Shown one piece after another: positions 1 through 7,664 of a DNA stretch of 7,934 bases; within the stretch, counting starts at the first letter, position 1, and every line of letters begins with the position of its first letter. The stretch is from Bacteroidota bacterium (GTDB lineage: Bacteria; Bacteroidota; Bacteroidia; Bacteroidales; Paludibacteraceae): contig JAFNAU010000083.1 of NCBI GenBank assembly GCA_017860335.1, forward strand, positions 1-7,934, written 5' to 3'. The translations under genes and the position numbers were made by a program. The notes under the pieces are model-generated. The model saw only the letters and a list, made by a program, of their open reading frames with translations. It was not told where the DNA came from and made no database searches.

Positions 1-729
1 AACGGATTTAAGCTTGGAGGTGATTATACTGCTCACAATGCGACATTGCGTAACTGCATATCGGTTAAAAACAAAGTAAAGGGTTTCGATCAGAATAATG
101 ATAACGGAACAATGATATTATATAATTGTACCGGGTATCTAAACCAGAGAAATTATGGTTTTACGAACAGCAGTTACGGTAAATTGGTAATAAAAAACAG
201 TGCTTCGCTAAGCAGCACAACGTCAAATAGTTTTACCTGCAAGGAGGTTAATCAGGAATATAATACCTGGAATGCGGGATTTAGCTGTAATTCAGCCGAT
301 TTTGTCAGTCTGGATTATACCCAGCTGCTATCCCCGCGTAAGGCTGATGGTTCACTTCCGGAAATCAGCCTGCTGCATCTCGTATCAACGAGTAGTATGA
401 TAGACAAAGGTACTAATCTCGGATTAGCTTACAGTGGCCTTGCACCCGATTTGGGAGCTTTCGAGTTCAATGCTCAGACTGCGGTCATTTCCCCATGCAA
501 AACAGAAAAGTTGAAGGTCTATTTTTCAAATGCAAACAAAGAAATAATCGTTTCCGGATTTGTTTCGAAAGTCGAAATATTTGACATTTCGGCTAAAAAA
601 ATATTCGAAATATTTGAAAATTCGGAGAATCTATCCATCCCTGCATCTGACTGGGCAAAAGGAACCTATCTTATCCGGGTTTTTCAAGCAAATACCGATC
701 TGTCTGTTTACAAAATCATTCTTCCCTAA
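1..729 (+). CDS. Pectate lyase, PL9-like parallel beta-helix, with type IX secretion sorting domain (5' partial)
   Basis: The reading frame is open from base 1, so the true start lies upstream; the ATG at 46 is internal. 242 residues are visible. The first ~140 residues are short beta-helix rungs with Asn/Cys ladders (NGFKLGG at the very start, then KGFDQNN, LYNCTGYLNQRNYGF), followed by the closing motif IDKGTNLG...APDLGAFEF. This pattern fits secreted PL9 pectate lyases, which cleave polygalacturonate by calcium-dependent beta-elimination; the Lys in NGFKLGG (nt 10-12) probably corresponds to the catalytic base, by recollection of the family rather than alignment. The last ~80 residues (from about nt 490) match a type A Por secretion C-terminal domain: VEIFDISAKKIFE, then KGTYLIRVF, ending in KIILP. 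The enzyme would therefore cross the outer membrane by the type IX system and be surface-attached or released. hemW begins 5 nt after the stop. The exact substrate (pectate or another polyuronide) is inferred; the sorting domain is more certain. Confidence 0.85.
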   Translation, partial: NGFKLGGDYTAHNATLRNCISVKNKVKGFDQNNDNGTMILYNCTGYLNQRNYGFTNSSYGKLVIKNSASLSSTTSNSFTCKEVNQEYNTWNAGFSCNSADFVSLDYTQLLSPRKADGSLPEISLLHLVSTSSMIDKGTNLGLAYSGLAPDLGAFEFNAQTAVISPCKTEKLKVYFSNANKEIIVSGFVSKVEIFDISAKKIFEIFENSENLSIPASDWAKGTYLIRVFQANTDLSVYKIILP

Positions 730-734
730 TAAAC

Positions 735-1868
735 ATGGCTGGTATCTATATTCATATTCCATACTGCAAAACTAAATGCAGCTACTGCGATTTTTTTTCA
801 GGCACCAACTTCGGTCAACAATCTGAGTTGCTGGACACAATGAAAGCTGAAATAATTCTTCAAAAAGATTATTTGGGAGGCGCTGCTGTTTCTACTATTT
901 ATTTTGGAGGAGGCACCCCTTCTACCCTATCTGTAAGTCAAATTCAGGAAATAATGAATTCAGTACGGGAGAATTTTCGTATTGAAGAAGGATGCGAAAT
1001 AACACTCGAAGCAAATCCCGAAGATTTGAACCTGACATATCTGGAAGAGCTGAAAAAAAGCGGCATAAACCGATTAAGTATGGGTATTCAAAGTTTTGAT
1101 AACGAACAACTTAAATTCATACGTCGCCGCCATACGGCTGAAACGGCGGTCGATGCAGTAAAAGATGCACAGACAGCAGGTTTCGACAATATCAGTATTG
1201 ATTTGATATACGGATTGCCAAACCAATCATTACAGTCCTGGAAGTGTCAGATTGACAAAGCACTAACACTTAATGTACAACACATATCGGCTTATGGATT
1301 AACTTACGAAATGGGAACCTTGCTCTGGAAACAACTCCAGAAAGGTGAGGTTATTCAGGTTGATGATGAAACCATGAATGCGATGTACGCATATCTGGCT
1401 GAAGCATGCACCGGCAATGGATTTGAACAGTATGAAATATCCAATTTCGCTGTTCCGGGTTATCGTTCGCGTCACAATTCGGCTTACTGGAAGCAGCAGC
1501 CATATCTTGGAATTGGGCCGTCAGCACATTCCTATAACATGGAATCGAGACAATGGAATGTGTCTTCCATTTCGAAATACTGTAATCTGATTGTTACTGG
1601 CAAATGCTGGTACGAAAAGGAGTTACTCAGCGAGCAGGATAAATACAATGACTTTGTAATGGTTTCATTGCGTACTGTCGAAGGCATTGACTTGAAAAAA
1701 GCAAAAGCGATATTTGGGAAAAAGCGGACCGAATACTGCTTAAAATCAGCTGAAAAGTACATTGAAAAGAAACTTTTATACATAAACAATGAATCTCTAC
1801 GTTTAACTCATGCAGGCATTCTGATTTCCGATCAGATAATAACTGAACTGATAATGTGCGGTGATTAA
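735..1868 (+). CDS. hemW: HemW, radical SAM heme chaperone (HemN-like family)
   Basis: A 377-residue protein, the usual HemW length. The N-terminus carries the radical SAM cluster motif CKTKCSYC (Cys11, Cys15, Cys18), which binds a 4Fe-4S cluster and S-adenosylmethionine. Phe20 stands where true coproporphyrinogen III dehydrogenase (HemN) has a fourth Cys, which argues for HemW. Further family motifs are GGGTPS (58-63), LEANPED (91-97), SMGIQSFD (115-122), DLIYGLP (156-162), YEISNFA (233-239), RHNSAYW (246-252), GIGPSAHS (259-266) and the C-terminal LRTVEGID (312-319). HemW proteins bind heme and are thought to deliver it to target hemoproteins in the cytoplasm; older annotations call them oxygen-independent coproporphyrinogen III oxidase. 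The ATG at 735 is chosen because it puts the conserved YIHIPYC motif at residue 5. No -7 box is evident in front, and only 5 nt separate it from the pectate lyase stop, so it is probably read through from that gene. Confidence 0.95.
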   Translation: MAGIYIHIPYCKTKCSYCDFFSGTNFGQQSELLDTMKAEIILQKDYLGGAAVSTIYFGGGTPSTLSVSQIQEIMNSVRENFRIEEGCEITLEANPEDLNLTYLEELKKSGINRLSMGIQSFDNEQLKFIRRRHTAETAVDAVKDAQTAGFDNISIDLIYGLPNQSLQSWKCQIDKALTLNVQHISAYGLTYEMGTLLWKQLQKGEVIQVDDETMNAMYAYLAEACTGNGFEQYEISNFAVPGYRSRHNSAYWKQQPYLGIGPSAHSYNMESRQWNVSSISKYCNLIVTGKCWYEKELLSEQDKYNDFVMVSLRTVEGIDLKKAKAIFGKKRTEYCLKSAEKYIEKKLLYINNESLRLTHAGILISDQIITELIMCGD

Positions 1869-1937
1869 TAAATTCAAAACTCATTAACAAATCTTATAAA
1901 AAATACCTATTGTCAAATATTAAGAAGAAAATAATTG

Positions 1938-1945
1938 TATTTTTG
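1938..1945 (+). promoter_or_regulatory. Bacteroidota-type -7 promoter box for the penicillin-binding protein gene
   Basis: TATTTTTG matches the Bacteroidota housekeeping consensus TAnnTTTG exactly. Transcription would start at about 1951-1954, giving a leader of roughly 25 nt before the ATG at 1976. The only upstream TTG (1910-1912) is 25 nt away, a little farther than the usual spacing for the -33 element, so the -33 box is weak or absent. Confidence 0.6.
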
Positions 1946-1975
1946 CAAATTGATAAAAACAGAATAGAAATAAAT

Positions 1976-4255
1976 ATGGCACTTACTGACGATTCCAGAA
2001 AAAAAATAAAAAAATATTTCTGGCGCTTTTTTTATACTTGTATCGGAGCACTGGTATTGATGTTTGCACTGATAAGTATTGGTTGGTTAGGGTATCTTCC
2101 AGAAATAAAGGAACTTCAAAACCCCATCAATAAAGCTGCAACCGAAATATATTCATCAGACATGGTGCTGTTGGGCAGGTTTTCTTTGGCCAAGGAAAAT
2201 CGGGTACCAATTAACTACAACGAAATTGATAAAGACGTAATAAACGCGCTGATAGCCACAGAAGATGTACGGTTTTACAAACATTCCGGCGTTGATGGCA
2301 AGGCTTTAATTCGTGTGTTTTTCGGTTTGTTTACCAGTTCAAATTCGGGAGGTGGCAGCACAATAACCCAACAACTGGCAAAACAGCTTTATTCACCCAG
2401 TGCCAGAAATATTTTCAAACGCGCTTTACAAAAACCAATCGAATGGGTAATTGCTGTTAAACTCGAAAGAATGTATTCGAAAGAAGAGATAATTGCGATG
2501 TATCTCAATCAATTCGATTTTCTGAACAACGCTGTGGGTATTAAATCTGCAGCGCAGGTTTACTTTAATACCACTGCCGACAATCTGTCTTTAGAGCAGG
2601 CTGCCACACTGGTGGGTATGTGCAAAAATCCATCCTATTTCAATCCTGTAAGGCACAAAGAAAGAACTTTGGGCCGTAGAAATGTGGTATTTGACCAGAT
2701 GCGAAAAGCCGATATGATAACACGTGAACAACGGGATTCGCTGAGCAAAATTCCATTGAAACTAAATTACAGACGCGTTGATCACAAAGAAGGAATGGCA
2801 ACCTATTACCGCGAGTTTTTACGTCAGATTCTGATGGCAGATGAACCCAGCAGAAGCGATTATGCCGATTGGCAGAAACAAAAATACCTGGATGATAAAT
2901 GGGCCTGGGAGAATAATCCTTTATATGGTTTTTGCAAAAAAAATAAAAAACCTGACGGTTCAAATTACAATATTTATACGGATGGATTGAAAATTTATAC
3001 AACCATCGATTCACGTATGCAGCACTACGCCGAAGAAGCGGTTGAAGAACATATGTTGAAATTGCAGAAAAACTTTTTCCGTGAGAAGAAAGGCAGAAGT
3101 TACGCACCATTTTCTCGTGACTTGTCACCTCAGGAAATAGATGATATTTTAAGAAGGGCTATGCGTCAGTCGGAAAGATACCGCTTGATGAGCGATGCAG
3201 GCATGACTAAAGCAGAAATCACCAAAGCCTTCAACACAAAAACAGACATGCAGGTATTCTCCTACAACGGAATGATTGATACCACTATGACACCCATGGA
3301 TTCCATCCGTTACCACAAGCATTTTTTACGTTGTGGATTTATGTCAATGGATCCAAGCAACGGATATGTAAAAGCTTATGTGGGTGGTACAAATATTACA
3401 GCATTTCAATATGATATGGTCAGCTCAGGCCGTCGGCAGATTGGTTCTACAGTAAAGCCCTATTTATATACCCTTGCCATGGAAGAGGGAATGTCGCCCT
3501 GCGACCGCGTACTCTGTGCACCTATTACCATTCAAACTTCATCGGGACCCTGGACACCCAAGAACTCATCAAGCGCCCGCATGGGTGAAATGGTTACTTT
3601 GCGCTGGGGGCTGGCAAATTCAAACAACTGGATATCAGCACGTCTGATGAACCAATATACTCCAGAGACACTTGTCAAACTGATGCAGTCGTTTGGTATT
3701 CGCGGTCATCTGGATCCGGTCGTTTCACTCGCACTTGGTCCCTGCGAGGTGTCTGTTTCCGAAATGGTTGATGCCTACACCGCTTTCCCCTCAAAAGGCA
3801 TTCGTGTCGAGCCATTGTATGTTACCAGAATCGAAGATGCAAACGGCAATGTAATTGGTTCTTTTGTGCCAAAAATGCAGGAAATTTTCAGTGAAACCAC
3901 AGCATATAAAATGATTTACCTATTGCGAAGTGTGGTTGATGAAGGTACTGGTGGCCGTATTCGGAGTGTGTATGGTCTCACAATGCCTGTAGGTGGTAAA
4001 ACAGGAACAACTCAGAACAATTCTGATGGTTGGTTTATGGGTTTTACACCTAAACTGGTTTCAGGCGTATGGGTTGGAGGTGAAGAACGTTCCATACATT
4101 TTGATGGGATGGCTCAGGGACAGGGTGCAAGTATGGCATTGCCAATTTGGGCTATTTATATGAAAAAAGTATATGCAAATCCGGAACTGGGATACAGATA
4201 CAACGATCAGTTTGATGTACCGGCAGATTTTAATCCGAACGAAGCCTGCGAATAA
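1976..4255 (+). CDS. mrcA: Class A penicillin-binding protein 1A (bifunctional transglycosylase/transpeptidase)
   Basis: A 759-residue inner-membrane enzyme that polymerises lipid II into glycan strands and cross-links the stem peptides in the periplasm. A short basic cytoplasmic tail is followed by one membrane anchor at about residues 15-40. The GT51 glycosyltransferase domain shows EDVRFYKHSG (catalytic Glu96), GGSTITQQLAKQL (about 126-138) and KLERMYSKEEIIAMYLNQ (162-179). The transpeptidase domain shows the SxxK motif STVK (Ser491 nucleophile, Lys494), the SxN motif SNN (549-551) and KTGT (675-678), so both active sites appear intact. A charged segment at about 365-450 (QSERYRLMSDAG, then TPMDSIRYHKHFL) separates the domains, as in Bacteroidota homologues. 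The frame extends upstream to a TTG at 1910, but that codon lies before the -7 box at 1938-1945, so the ATG at 1976 is preferred. No terminator is evident after the gene. Confidence 0.95.
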   Translation: MALTDDSRKKIKKYFWRFFYTCIGALVLMFALISIGWLGYLPEIKELQNPINKAATEIYSSDMVLLGRFSLAKENRVPINYNEIDKDVINALIATEDVRFYKHSGVDGKALIRVFFGLFTSSNSGGGSTITQQLAKQLYSPSARNIFKRALQKPIEWVIAVKLERMYSKEEIIAMYLNQFDFLNNAVGIKSAAQVYFNTTADNLSLEQAATLVGMCKNPSYFNPVRHKERTLGRRNVVFDQMRKADMITREQRDSLSKIPLKLNYRRVDHKEGMATYYREFLRQILMADEPSRSDYADWQKQKYLDDKWAWENNPLYGFCKKNKKPDGSNYNIYTDGLKIYTTIDSRMQHYAEEAVEEHMLKLQKNFFREKKGRSYAPFSRDLSPQEIDDILRRAMRQSERYRLMSDAGMTKAEITKAFNTKTDMQVFSYNGMIDTTMTPMDSIRYHKHFLRCGFMSMDPSNGYVKAYVGGTNITAFQYDMVSSGRRQIGSTVKPYLYTLAMEEGMSPCDRVLCAPITIQTSSGPWTPKNSSSARMGEMVTLRWGLANSNNWISARLMNQYTPETLVKLMQSFGIRGHLDPVVSLALGPCEVSVSEMVDAYTAFPSKGIRVEPLYVTRIEDANGNVIGSFVPKMQEIFSETTAYKMIYLLRSVVDEGTGGRIRSVYGLTMPVGGKTGTTQNNSDGWFMGFTPKLVSGVWVGGEERSIHFDGMAQGQGASMALPIWAIYMKKVYANPELGYRYNDQFDVPADFNPNEACE

Positions 4256-4277
4256 CCCATATAATTACGTATCAGTT

Positions 4278-4285
4278 TATATTTT
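4278..4285 (+). promoter_or_regulatory. Possible -7 promoter box for the TPR protein gene
   Basis: TATATTTT differs from TAnnTTTG only at the last base. It lies 37 nt before the TTG start at 4323, a plausible leader length. No clear -33 element was seen. The preceding gene ends only 22 nt upstream and has no visible terminator, so read-through transcription is equally possible. Confidence 0.3.
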
Positions 4286-4322
4286 CCGGTTTTCATGAAA
4301 TAACCATTAAACAGTAGCACTT

Positions 4323-6344
4323 TTGAAAAAGTTAATTTATTCAGTTCTATTTTTAGCTATAGCCCAACTGTCATTTAGTCAGTGGAATACGGACCGTATA
4401 ATGAATATCGGTAAAAATGCGCTGTATTATGAAGATTTTGTCCTCTCCATCCAGTATTTCAATCAGGTTATCAAAATTAAACCTTACCTGGCTGAGCCTT
4501 ATATGTACAGAGGAATAGCAAAAATCAGTCTGGGAGATTATACAGGAGCCGAACAGGACTGTTCTTTGGCTATTGAAAGAAATCCTTTCGTTCCGCAGGC
4601 ATATTTTGCGCGTGGTTATGCCCGAAACAACATCAATAAATACGAGGAAGCAATTTTTGACTTCAATAAAGCGCTGGAATTCAGTCCCGAAAATACAGAT
4701 GTTATTGCAAACCGCGGTGAAGCAAAGGAAAGAAACAACGATTTTGAAGGAGCAATTAATGACTGGAGTCTTTATCGTAAGTTAAATCCAAAAGCCCGGG
4801 GCATTGATTATGAAATCGGAAGAATTCAGCTGGCGATGAAAGATACGGCGGCAGCTATGGCATCACTGGATAAGCATATATTATCGGACAGTACAAATGC
4901 TATGGGTTACAGTGTCAGGGCGCTGATTAAAATGCTGAAAAAAGATGAAAACGGTGCTTATGAGGATTACAGTAAGGCTGTTGCTTATAAATCGACCTAT
5001 CCGGGTGACTATATTAACCGGGGAATTCTGAATGTACAACGAAATAAATTCAATCTGGCTCTGAGTGACTACAATGAAGCAATAAGGCTTGACCCCAAAA
5101 ACACACTGGCCTACTACAACCGGGGGTTGCTGAGAGCCAACCTGGGAGACAGCAACAATGCCATCGGAGATCTGGAGAAAGTGGTGACAGCCGACACTAC
5201 AAACTATGAAGCACGTTTACAAAAAGCGTATATGGAGCTGAAAGTCGGAGATATGACTGCGGCGATCAATGATTTTAACTTCATATTGAAGAAATATCCA
5301 TTTTTTGTGCCGGCATATTACGGAATTGCCGATGCAAAAAGTGCTACAGGAAGAAAGAAAGAAGCTGACCAGTACCGGAGTCTTGCATCAGAGATAATAA
5401 ACAATAAGGATTACTATAAACGCAAACAAAACCTTGTAGCTAAGAATCAGATCGCAAAAGAAACTCCGGCTAATGATCTGAAAAAATCAGTTAATCTTCT
5501 CGAAAAACTGATAGTCAGAGATACTGATGATCAAAAATATGAAAACAAGTACGGCGAAGGTGTCCGGGGTGAAATTCAAAACAGCTTTGCTGATCTGAAA
5601 AATGAGCGGAACTTTGAACTGAATTATTTTGCACGGGTACAGGAAACCAGAAGGACGAACACATATCATCCGTTAATATCAAGATTTAACGGCGAAAATA
5701 TGTTATCATCCTCACTGAAAATTACCAACGATGTAGTAACATTTACTGCCGATCTTATCAATAGCCGGTTTGATGAAATTAACAAACTGACAGAACGAAT
5801 AAAAAATAATCCCGAAGATGCCAACTTATATTTCTTGCGCGCTCTGGAATTTTCACATGTTCAGGATTATTCAAGTGCTATTGACGATCTTAACCACGCC
5901 ATCACGCTACATACAGATTTTACCTTGGCTTATTTTACACGTGCTAATCTTCGCTGTAAAATGATTGAATATCAGAATTATAATCAAAATGAGGAAAAAT
6001 CTGACGAAAAAAACAAGACAAATATCGCGGTAAAAGATGAAAGTAATAAACTTAACTATGAGTTGATAATTCGCGATTATGATAAAACAACTGATTTAGC
6101 TCCTGATTTTTCGTTTGCATATTACAATAAAGCCAATATACTCTGTTCCCTGAAAAATTACAAATCTGCCATTATTGCTTATTCTAAAGCGATAGAAATT
6201 GACCCCGATTTTGCAGAAGCTTACTTTAACCGCGGTATTGCCTATCTGTATCTGAATGATCAGGCAAATGCTAATCTCGATTTAAGCAAATCGGGCGAAT
6301 TGGGTATTTTCCAGTCATATAGCATTATTAAACGTATTAAGTAA
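4323..6344 (+). CDS. Exported tetratricopeptide-repeat protein, Bacteroidota family
   Basis: 673 residues. The TTG start is chosen because it gives an immediate signal peptide: MKK, a hydrophobic core (LIYSVLFLAIAQL) and probable signal peptidase I cleavage after SFS19, leaving Gln20. The next ATG (4401) would remove it. Residues ~24-352 are nine or ten TPR units with typical spacing (YYEDFVLSIQYFNQVIKIKP, AYFARGYARNN, AYYNRGLLRANLGD). Residues ~353-480 are a non-TPR, lysine-rich middle region with no fold I recognise. Residues ~481-670 form a second TPR block, interrupted at about 551-580 by a charged, low-complexity insertion. TPRs build superhelical scaffolds for protein binding, so a periplasmic or envelope role in holding partners is inferred; there is no catalytic motif and no lipobox Cys. 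It directly follows the penicillin-binding protein gene in the same direction, which weakly suggests an envelope function. The specific function is unknown. Confidence 0.85.
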   Translation: MKKLIYSVLFLAIAQLSFSQWNTDRIMNIGKNALYYEDFVLSIQYFNQVIKIKPYLAEPYMYRGIAKISLGDYTGAEQDCSLAIERNPFVPQAYFARGYARNNINKYEEAIFDFNKALEFSPENTDVIANRGEAKERNNDFEGAINDWSLYRKLNPKARGIDYEIGRIQLAMKDTAAAMASLDKHILSDSTNAMGYSVRALIKMLKKDENGAYEDYSKAVAYKSTYPGDYINRGILNVQRNKFNLALSDYNEAIRLDPKNTLAYYNRGLLRANLGDSNNAIGDLEKVVTADTTNYEARLQKAYMELKVGDMTAAINDFNFILKKYPFFVPAYYGIADAKSATGRKKEADQYRSLASEIINNKDYYKRKQNLVAKNQIAKETPANDLKKSVNLLEKLIVRDTDDQKYENKYGEGVRGEIQNSFADLKNERNFELNYFARVQETRRTNTYHPLISRFNGENMLSSSLKITNDVVTFTADLINSRFDEINKLTERIKNNPEDANLYFLRALEFSHVQDYSSAIDDLNHAITLHTDFTLAYFTRANLRCKMIEYQNYNQNEEKSDEKNKTNIAVKDESNKLNYELIIRDYDKTTDLAPDFSFAYYNKANILCSLKNYKSAIIAYSKAIEIDPDFAEAYFNRGIAYLYLNDQANANLDLSKSGELGIFQSYSIIKRIK

Positions 6345-6374
6345 ATCTGATTTCAGTTATTTTCTACTTATCTG

Positions 6375-6399
6375 GTATGATTTATGATATTTATCATAC
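6375..6399. repeat. Inverted repeat in the spacer before the GntR gene
   Basis: GTATGAT (6375-6381) is repeated in inverted form as ATCATAC (6393-6399) across an 11-nt spacer. A second TATGAT (6383-6388) inside the spacer can also pair with ATCATA (6393-6398), leaving a 4-nt loop. It starts 30 nt after the TPR gene stop. It has no following T-run, so it is more like a regulator site or a 3'-end protective hairpin than a classic terminator. The pairing is seen directly; the function is not. Confidence 0.4.
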
Positions 6400-6461
6400 G
6401 ATATTTGCTATTATTCAATATATTCCCAATGATTTAACTGAATTATTTGAATTTTTCCAGC

Positions 6462-6488
6462 AAAACATGCCATAGAACATGTTTTTTT
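6462..6488 (+). terminator. Probable intrinsic terminator after the TPR gene
   Basis: AAAACATG (6462-6469) and CATGTTTT (6478-6485) form a perfect 8-bp stem with an 8-nt loop. The stem runs directly into further T residues up to 6488. The stem is AT-rich and so weak. Its place between the TPR stop and the next promoter (6514) suits termination of the upstream transcript. AACATGTT at 6476-6483 is also self-palindromic, so a protein-binding site is an alternative. Confidence 0.45.
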
Positions 6489-6513
6489 AAGAAGAAAACT
6501 TATTATTTAGAAC

Positions 6514-6521
6514 TATCTTTG
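6514..6521 (+). promoter_or_regulatory. -7 promoter box of the GntR regulator gene
   Basis: TATCTTTG matches TAnnTTTG exactly. Transcription would begin at about 6526-6530, inside the CAG-rich repeat that starts at 6522, with the ATG at 6558. No TTG-type -33 element is visible 17-23 nt upstream, which suggests an intrinsically weak or activator-helped promoter. Confidence 0.6.
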
Positions 6522-6547
6522 TATCAGCACAGCACAGAACAGTTAAA
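6522..6547. promoter_or_regulatory. Candidate operator: CAG-rich repeat, copy 1
   Basis: The 26-nt segment begins TATCAGCACAG and continues in 5-nt steps (CAGCA, CAGCA, CAGAA, CAGTT). It abuts the -7 box and covers the predicted transcription start. A second copy at 7555-7580 matches at 22 of 26 positions. A conserved element over a transcription start is where a repressor would bind, so autoregulation by the downstream GntR protein is the simplest inference. Unlike most GntR operators, it is not palindromic. Confidence 0.45.
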
Positions 6548-6557
6548 CCTTTAGAAA

Positions 6558-7538
6558 ATGCCGTTTGTTTTTGACAATAAAAGCACAAAAGTTCAGCAAT
6601 TGGCTGATTACCTTGCTCAGTTGATAACTGTTCGTGAGTATAAGGTTGGTGAAAAGTTACCATCCATTAATGAGTTGAGCCGAAAACATAATGTGTCAAG
6701 AGATACTGTCTTTAAGGCTTTTCTGGAACTTAAAGAAAGAGGTGTAATTGATTCGCTTCAGGGGAAAAGTTATTTTGTTGCAAGTCAGAATTCAAATGTT
6801 CTGCTTCTGCTGGATGAATATACATCCTTCAAAGATGTTCTGTACAATAGCATTATAAAACAACTTCCTGAAACCACGAAAATCGATTTATGGTTTCACC
6901 AGTATAACGAAAATCTCTTTAATACTATTTTGAATAGTTCTGTTGGCAGGTATAACCAATATCTTATCATGAACTATAAAAACGACGAATTTTCGCAAGT
7001 TCTTGAAAAAATTGACAGTAGCAAATTATTATTACTCGATTTTGGAAAATTTGATAAAGACGGACGCTCTTATATCTGTCAGGATTTTGATGAAAACTTC
7101 TACGATGCGCTGACAACAATTAAAGATGACCTGAAGAAGTATAAGCGTTTACTTTTTGTTATCAATAAGTTACACAGACATCCGAGAAGTAGCGTGGAAT
7201 GGTTTATAAAATTTTGCAACGACAATGATTTTATCGGTGAGATTTGTGAAGAAATTTCTGAACAAACAATGGAAAAAGATAATTTTTACATTGTTGTAAA
7301 ACAGGAAGACGTTGTAAAAATGATAAAAAAGAGCCGCGAGGCAGGATTAAAATTAGGCACTAATGTTGGTTTGTTAGCATACAACGATATGCCTTTTTAC
7401 GAAGTAATTGAAAACGGAATATCGAGCATCTCCATTGACTGGGAAGAAATGGGAAATTATGTTGCTGAATTTATTGTAAAAAAAGAACCAACACAACGTT
7501 TTCTGGAAACTAAAATAATAAAAAGGAATTCATTTTGA
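6558..7538 (+). CDS. GntR-family transcriptional regulator with LacI-like sensor domain
   Basis: 326 residues. Residues ~10-74 are a GntR winged helix-turn-helix: VQQLADYLAQLI, then GEKLPSINELSRKHNVSRDTVFKAF (recognition helix about 46-56), then the wing ERGVIDSLQGKSYFV. Residues ~78-326 resemble a periplasmic-binding-protein or LacI-type effector domain, with features such as VLLLLDEYTSFKDVLYNSI, LLLLDFGKF, GLLAYNDMPFYEVIENGISSISIDWEEMG and a C-terminal tail. This GntR plus sugar-sensor architecture is common in Bacteroidota repressors of sugar catabolism. Its length and N-terminus (FVFDN, KVQQL) remind me of the Bacteroides fucose regulator FucR, but no fucose gene is in the window, so the effector is not assigned and no symbol is given. 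The ATG at 6558 lies about 30 nt after the predicted transcription start. The repeat over its promoter suggests negative autoregulation. Confidence 0.9.
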   Translation: MPFVFDNKSTKVQQLADYLAQLITVREYKVGEKLPSINELSRKHNVSRDTVFKAFLELKERGVIDSLQGKSYFVASQNSNVLLLLDEYTSFKDVLYNSIIKQLPETTKIDLWFHQYNENLFNTILNSSVGRYNQYLIMNYKNDEFSQVLEKIDSSKLLLLDFGKFDKDGRSYICQDFDENFYDALTTIKDDLKKYKRLLFVINKLHRHPRSSVEWFIKFCNDNDFIGEICEEISEQTMEKDNFYIVVKQEDVVKMIKKSREAGLKLGTNVGLLAYNDMPFYEVIENGISSISIDWEEMGNYVAEFIVKKEPTQRFLETKIIKRNSF

Positions 7539-7554
7539 TTTTTTTTTATTAATA

Positions 7555-7580
7555 TATCAGCACAGTACAGCACGGTAAAA
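7555..7580. repeat. CAG-rich repeat, copy 2 (possible second operator)
   Basis: It begins TATCAGCACAG like copy 1 and continues as CAGTA, CAGCA, CGGTA before an A-run; 22 of 26 positions match copy 1 at 6522-6547. The flanks of the two copies are not similar, so this is a conserved short site and not a longer duplication. It lies 16 nt after the regulator stop. No TAnnTTTG box sits next to it, in contrast to copy 1. Confidence 0.45.
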
Positions 7581-7664
7581 TTTTACTATTTTAATGAAAA
7601 AGTTTGAAAACCAATCTAAGTAACTAAATATCTCTAATCTAAAAAAAATCACAACAATCTCTTC

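Noticed and set aside
1910..1975. N-terminal extension of the penicillin-binding protein from a TTG at 1910
   Set aside because: The extension overlaps and precedes a perfect -7 box (1938-1945), so it would not be transcribed from that promoter. The ATG at 1976 gives a normal short cytoplasmic tail before the membrane anchor.
2640..3128. A 162-codon minus-strand reading frame inside the penicillin-binding protein gene
   Set aside because: It lies wholly within a gene whose plus-strand product has all family motifs, and its own translation shows no recognisable domain or start signal.
4291..4300. Perfect 10-bp palindrome TTTCATGAAA before the TPR gene
   Set aside because: It is short, AT-rich and single-copy, with imperfect outer arms (GGT at 4288-4290, ACC at 4303-4305), so it is not distinguishable from chance, though it does lie between the possible -7 box and the start.
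7594..7623. Nine-codon ATG frame (MKKFENQSK) downstream of the regulator
   Set aside because: It is too short, has no ribosome-binding evidence and no run of regulatory codons as in leader peptides; it is not listed as a gene.
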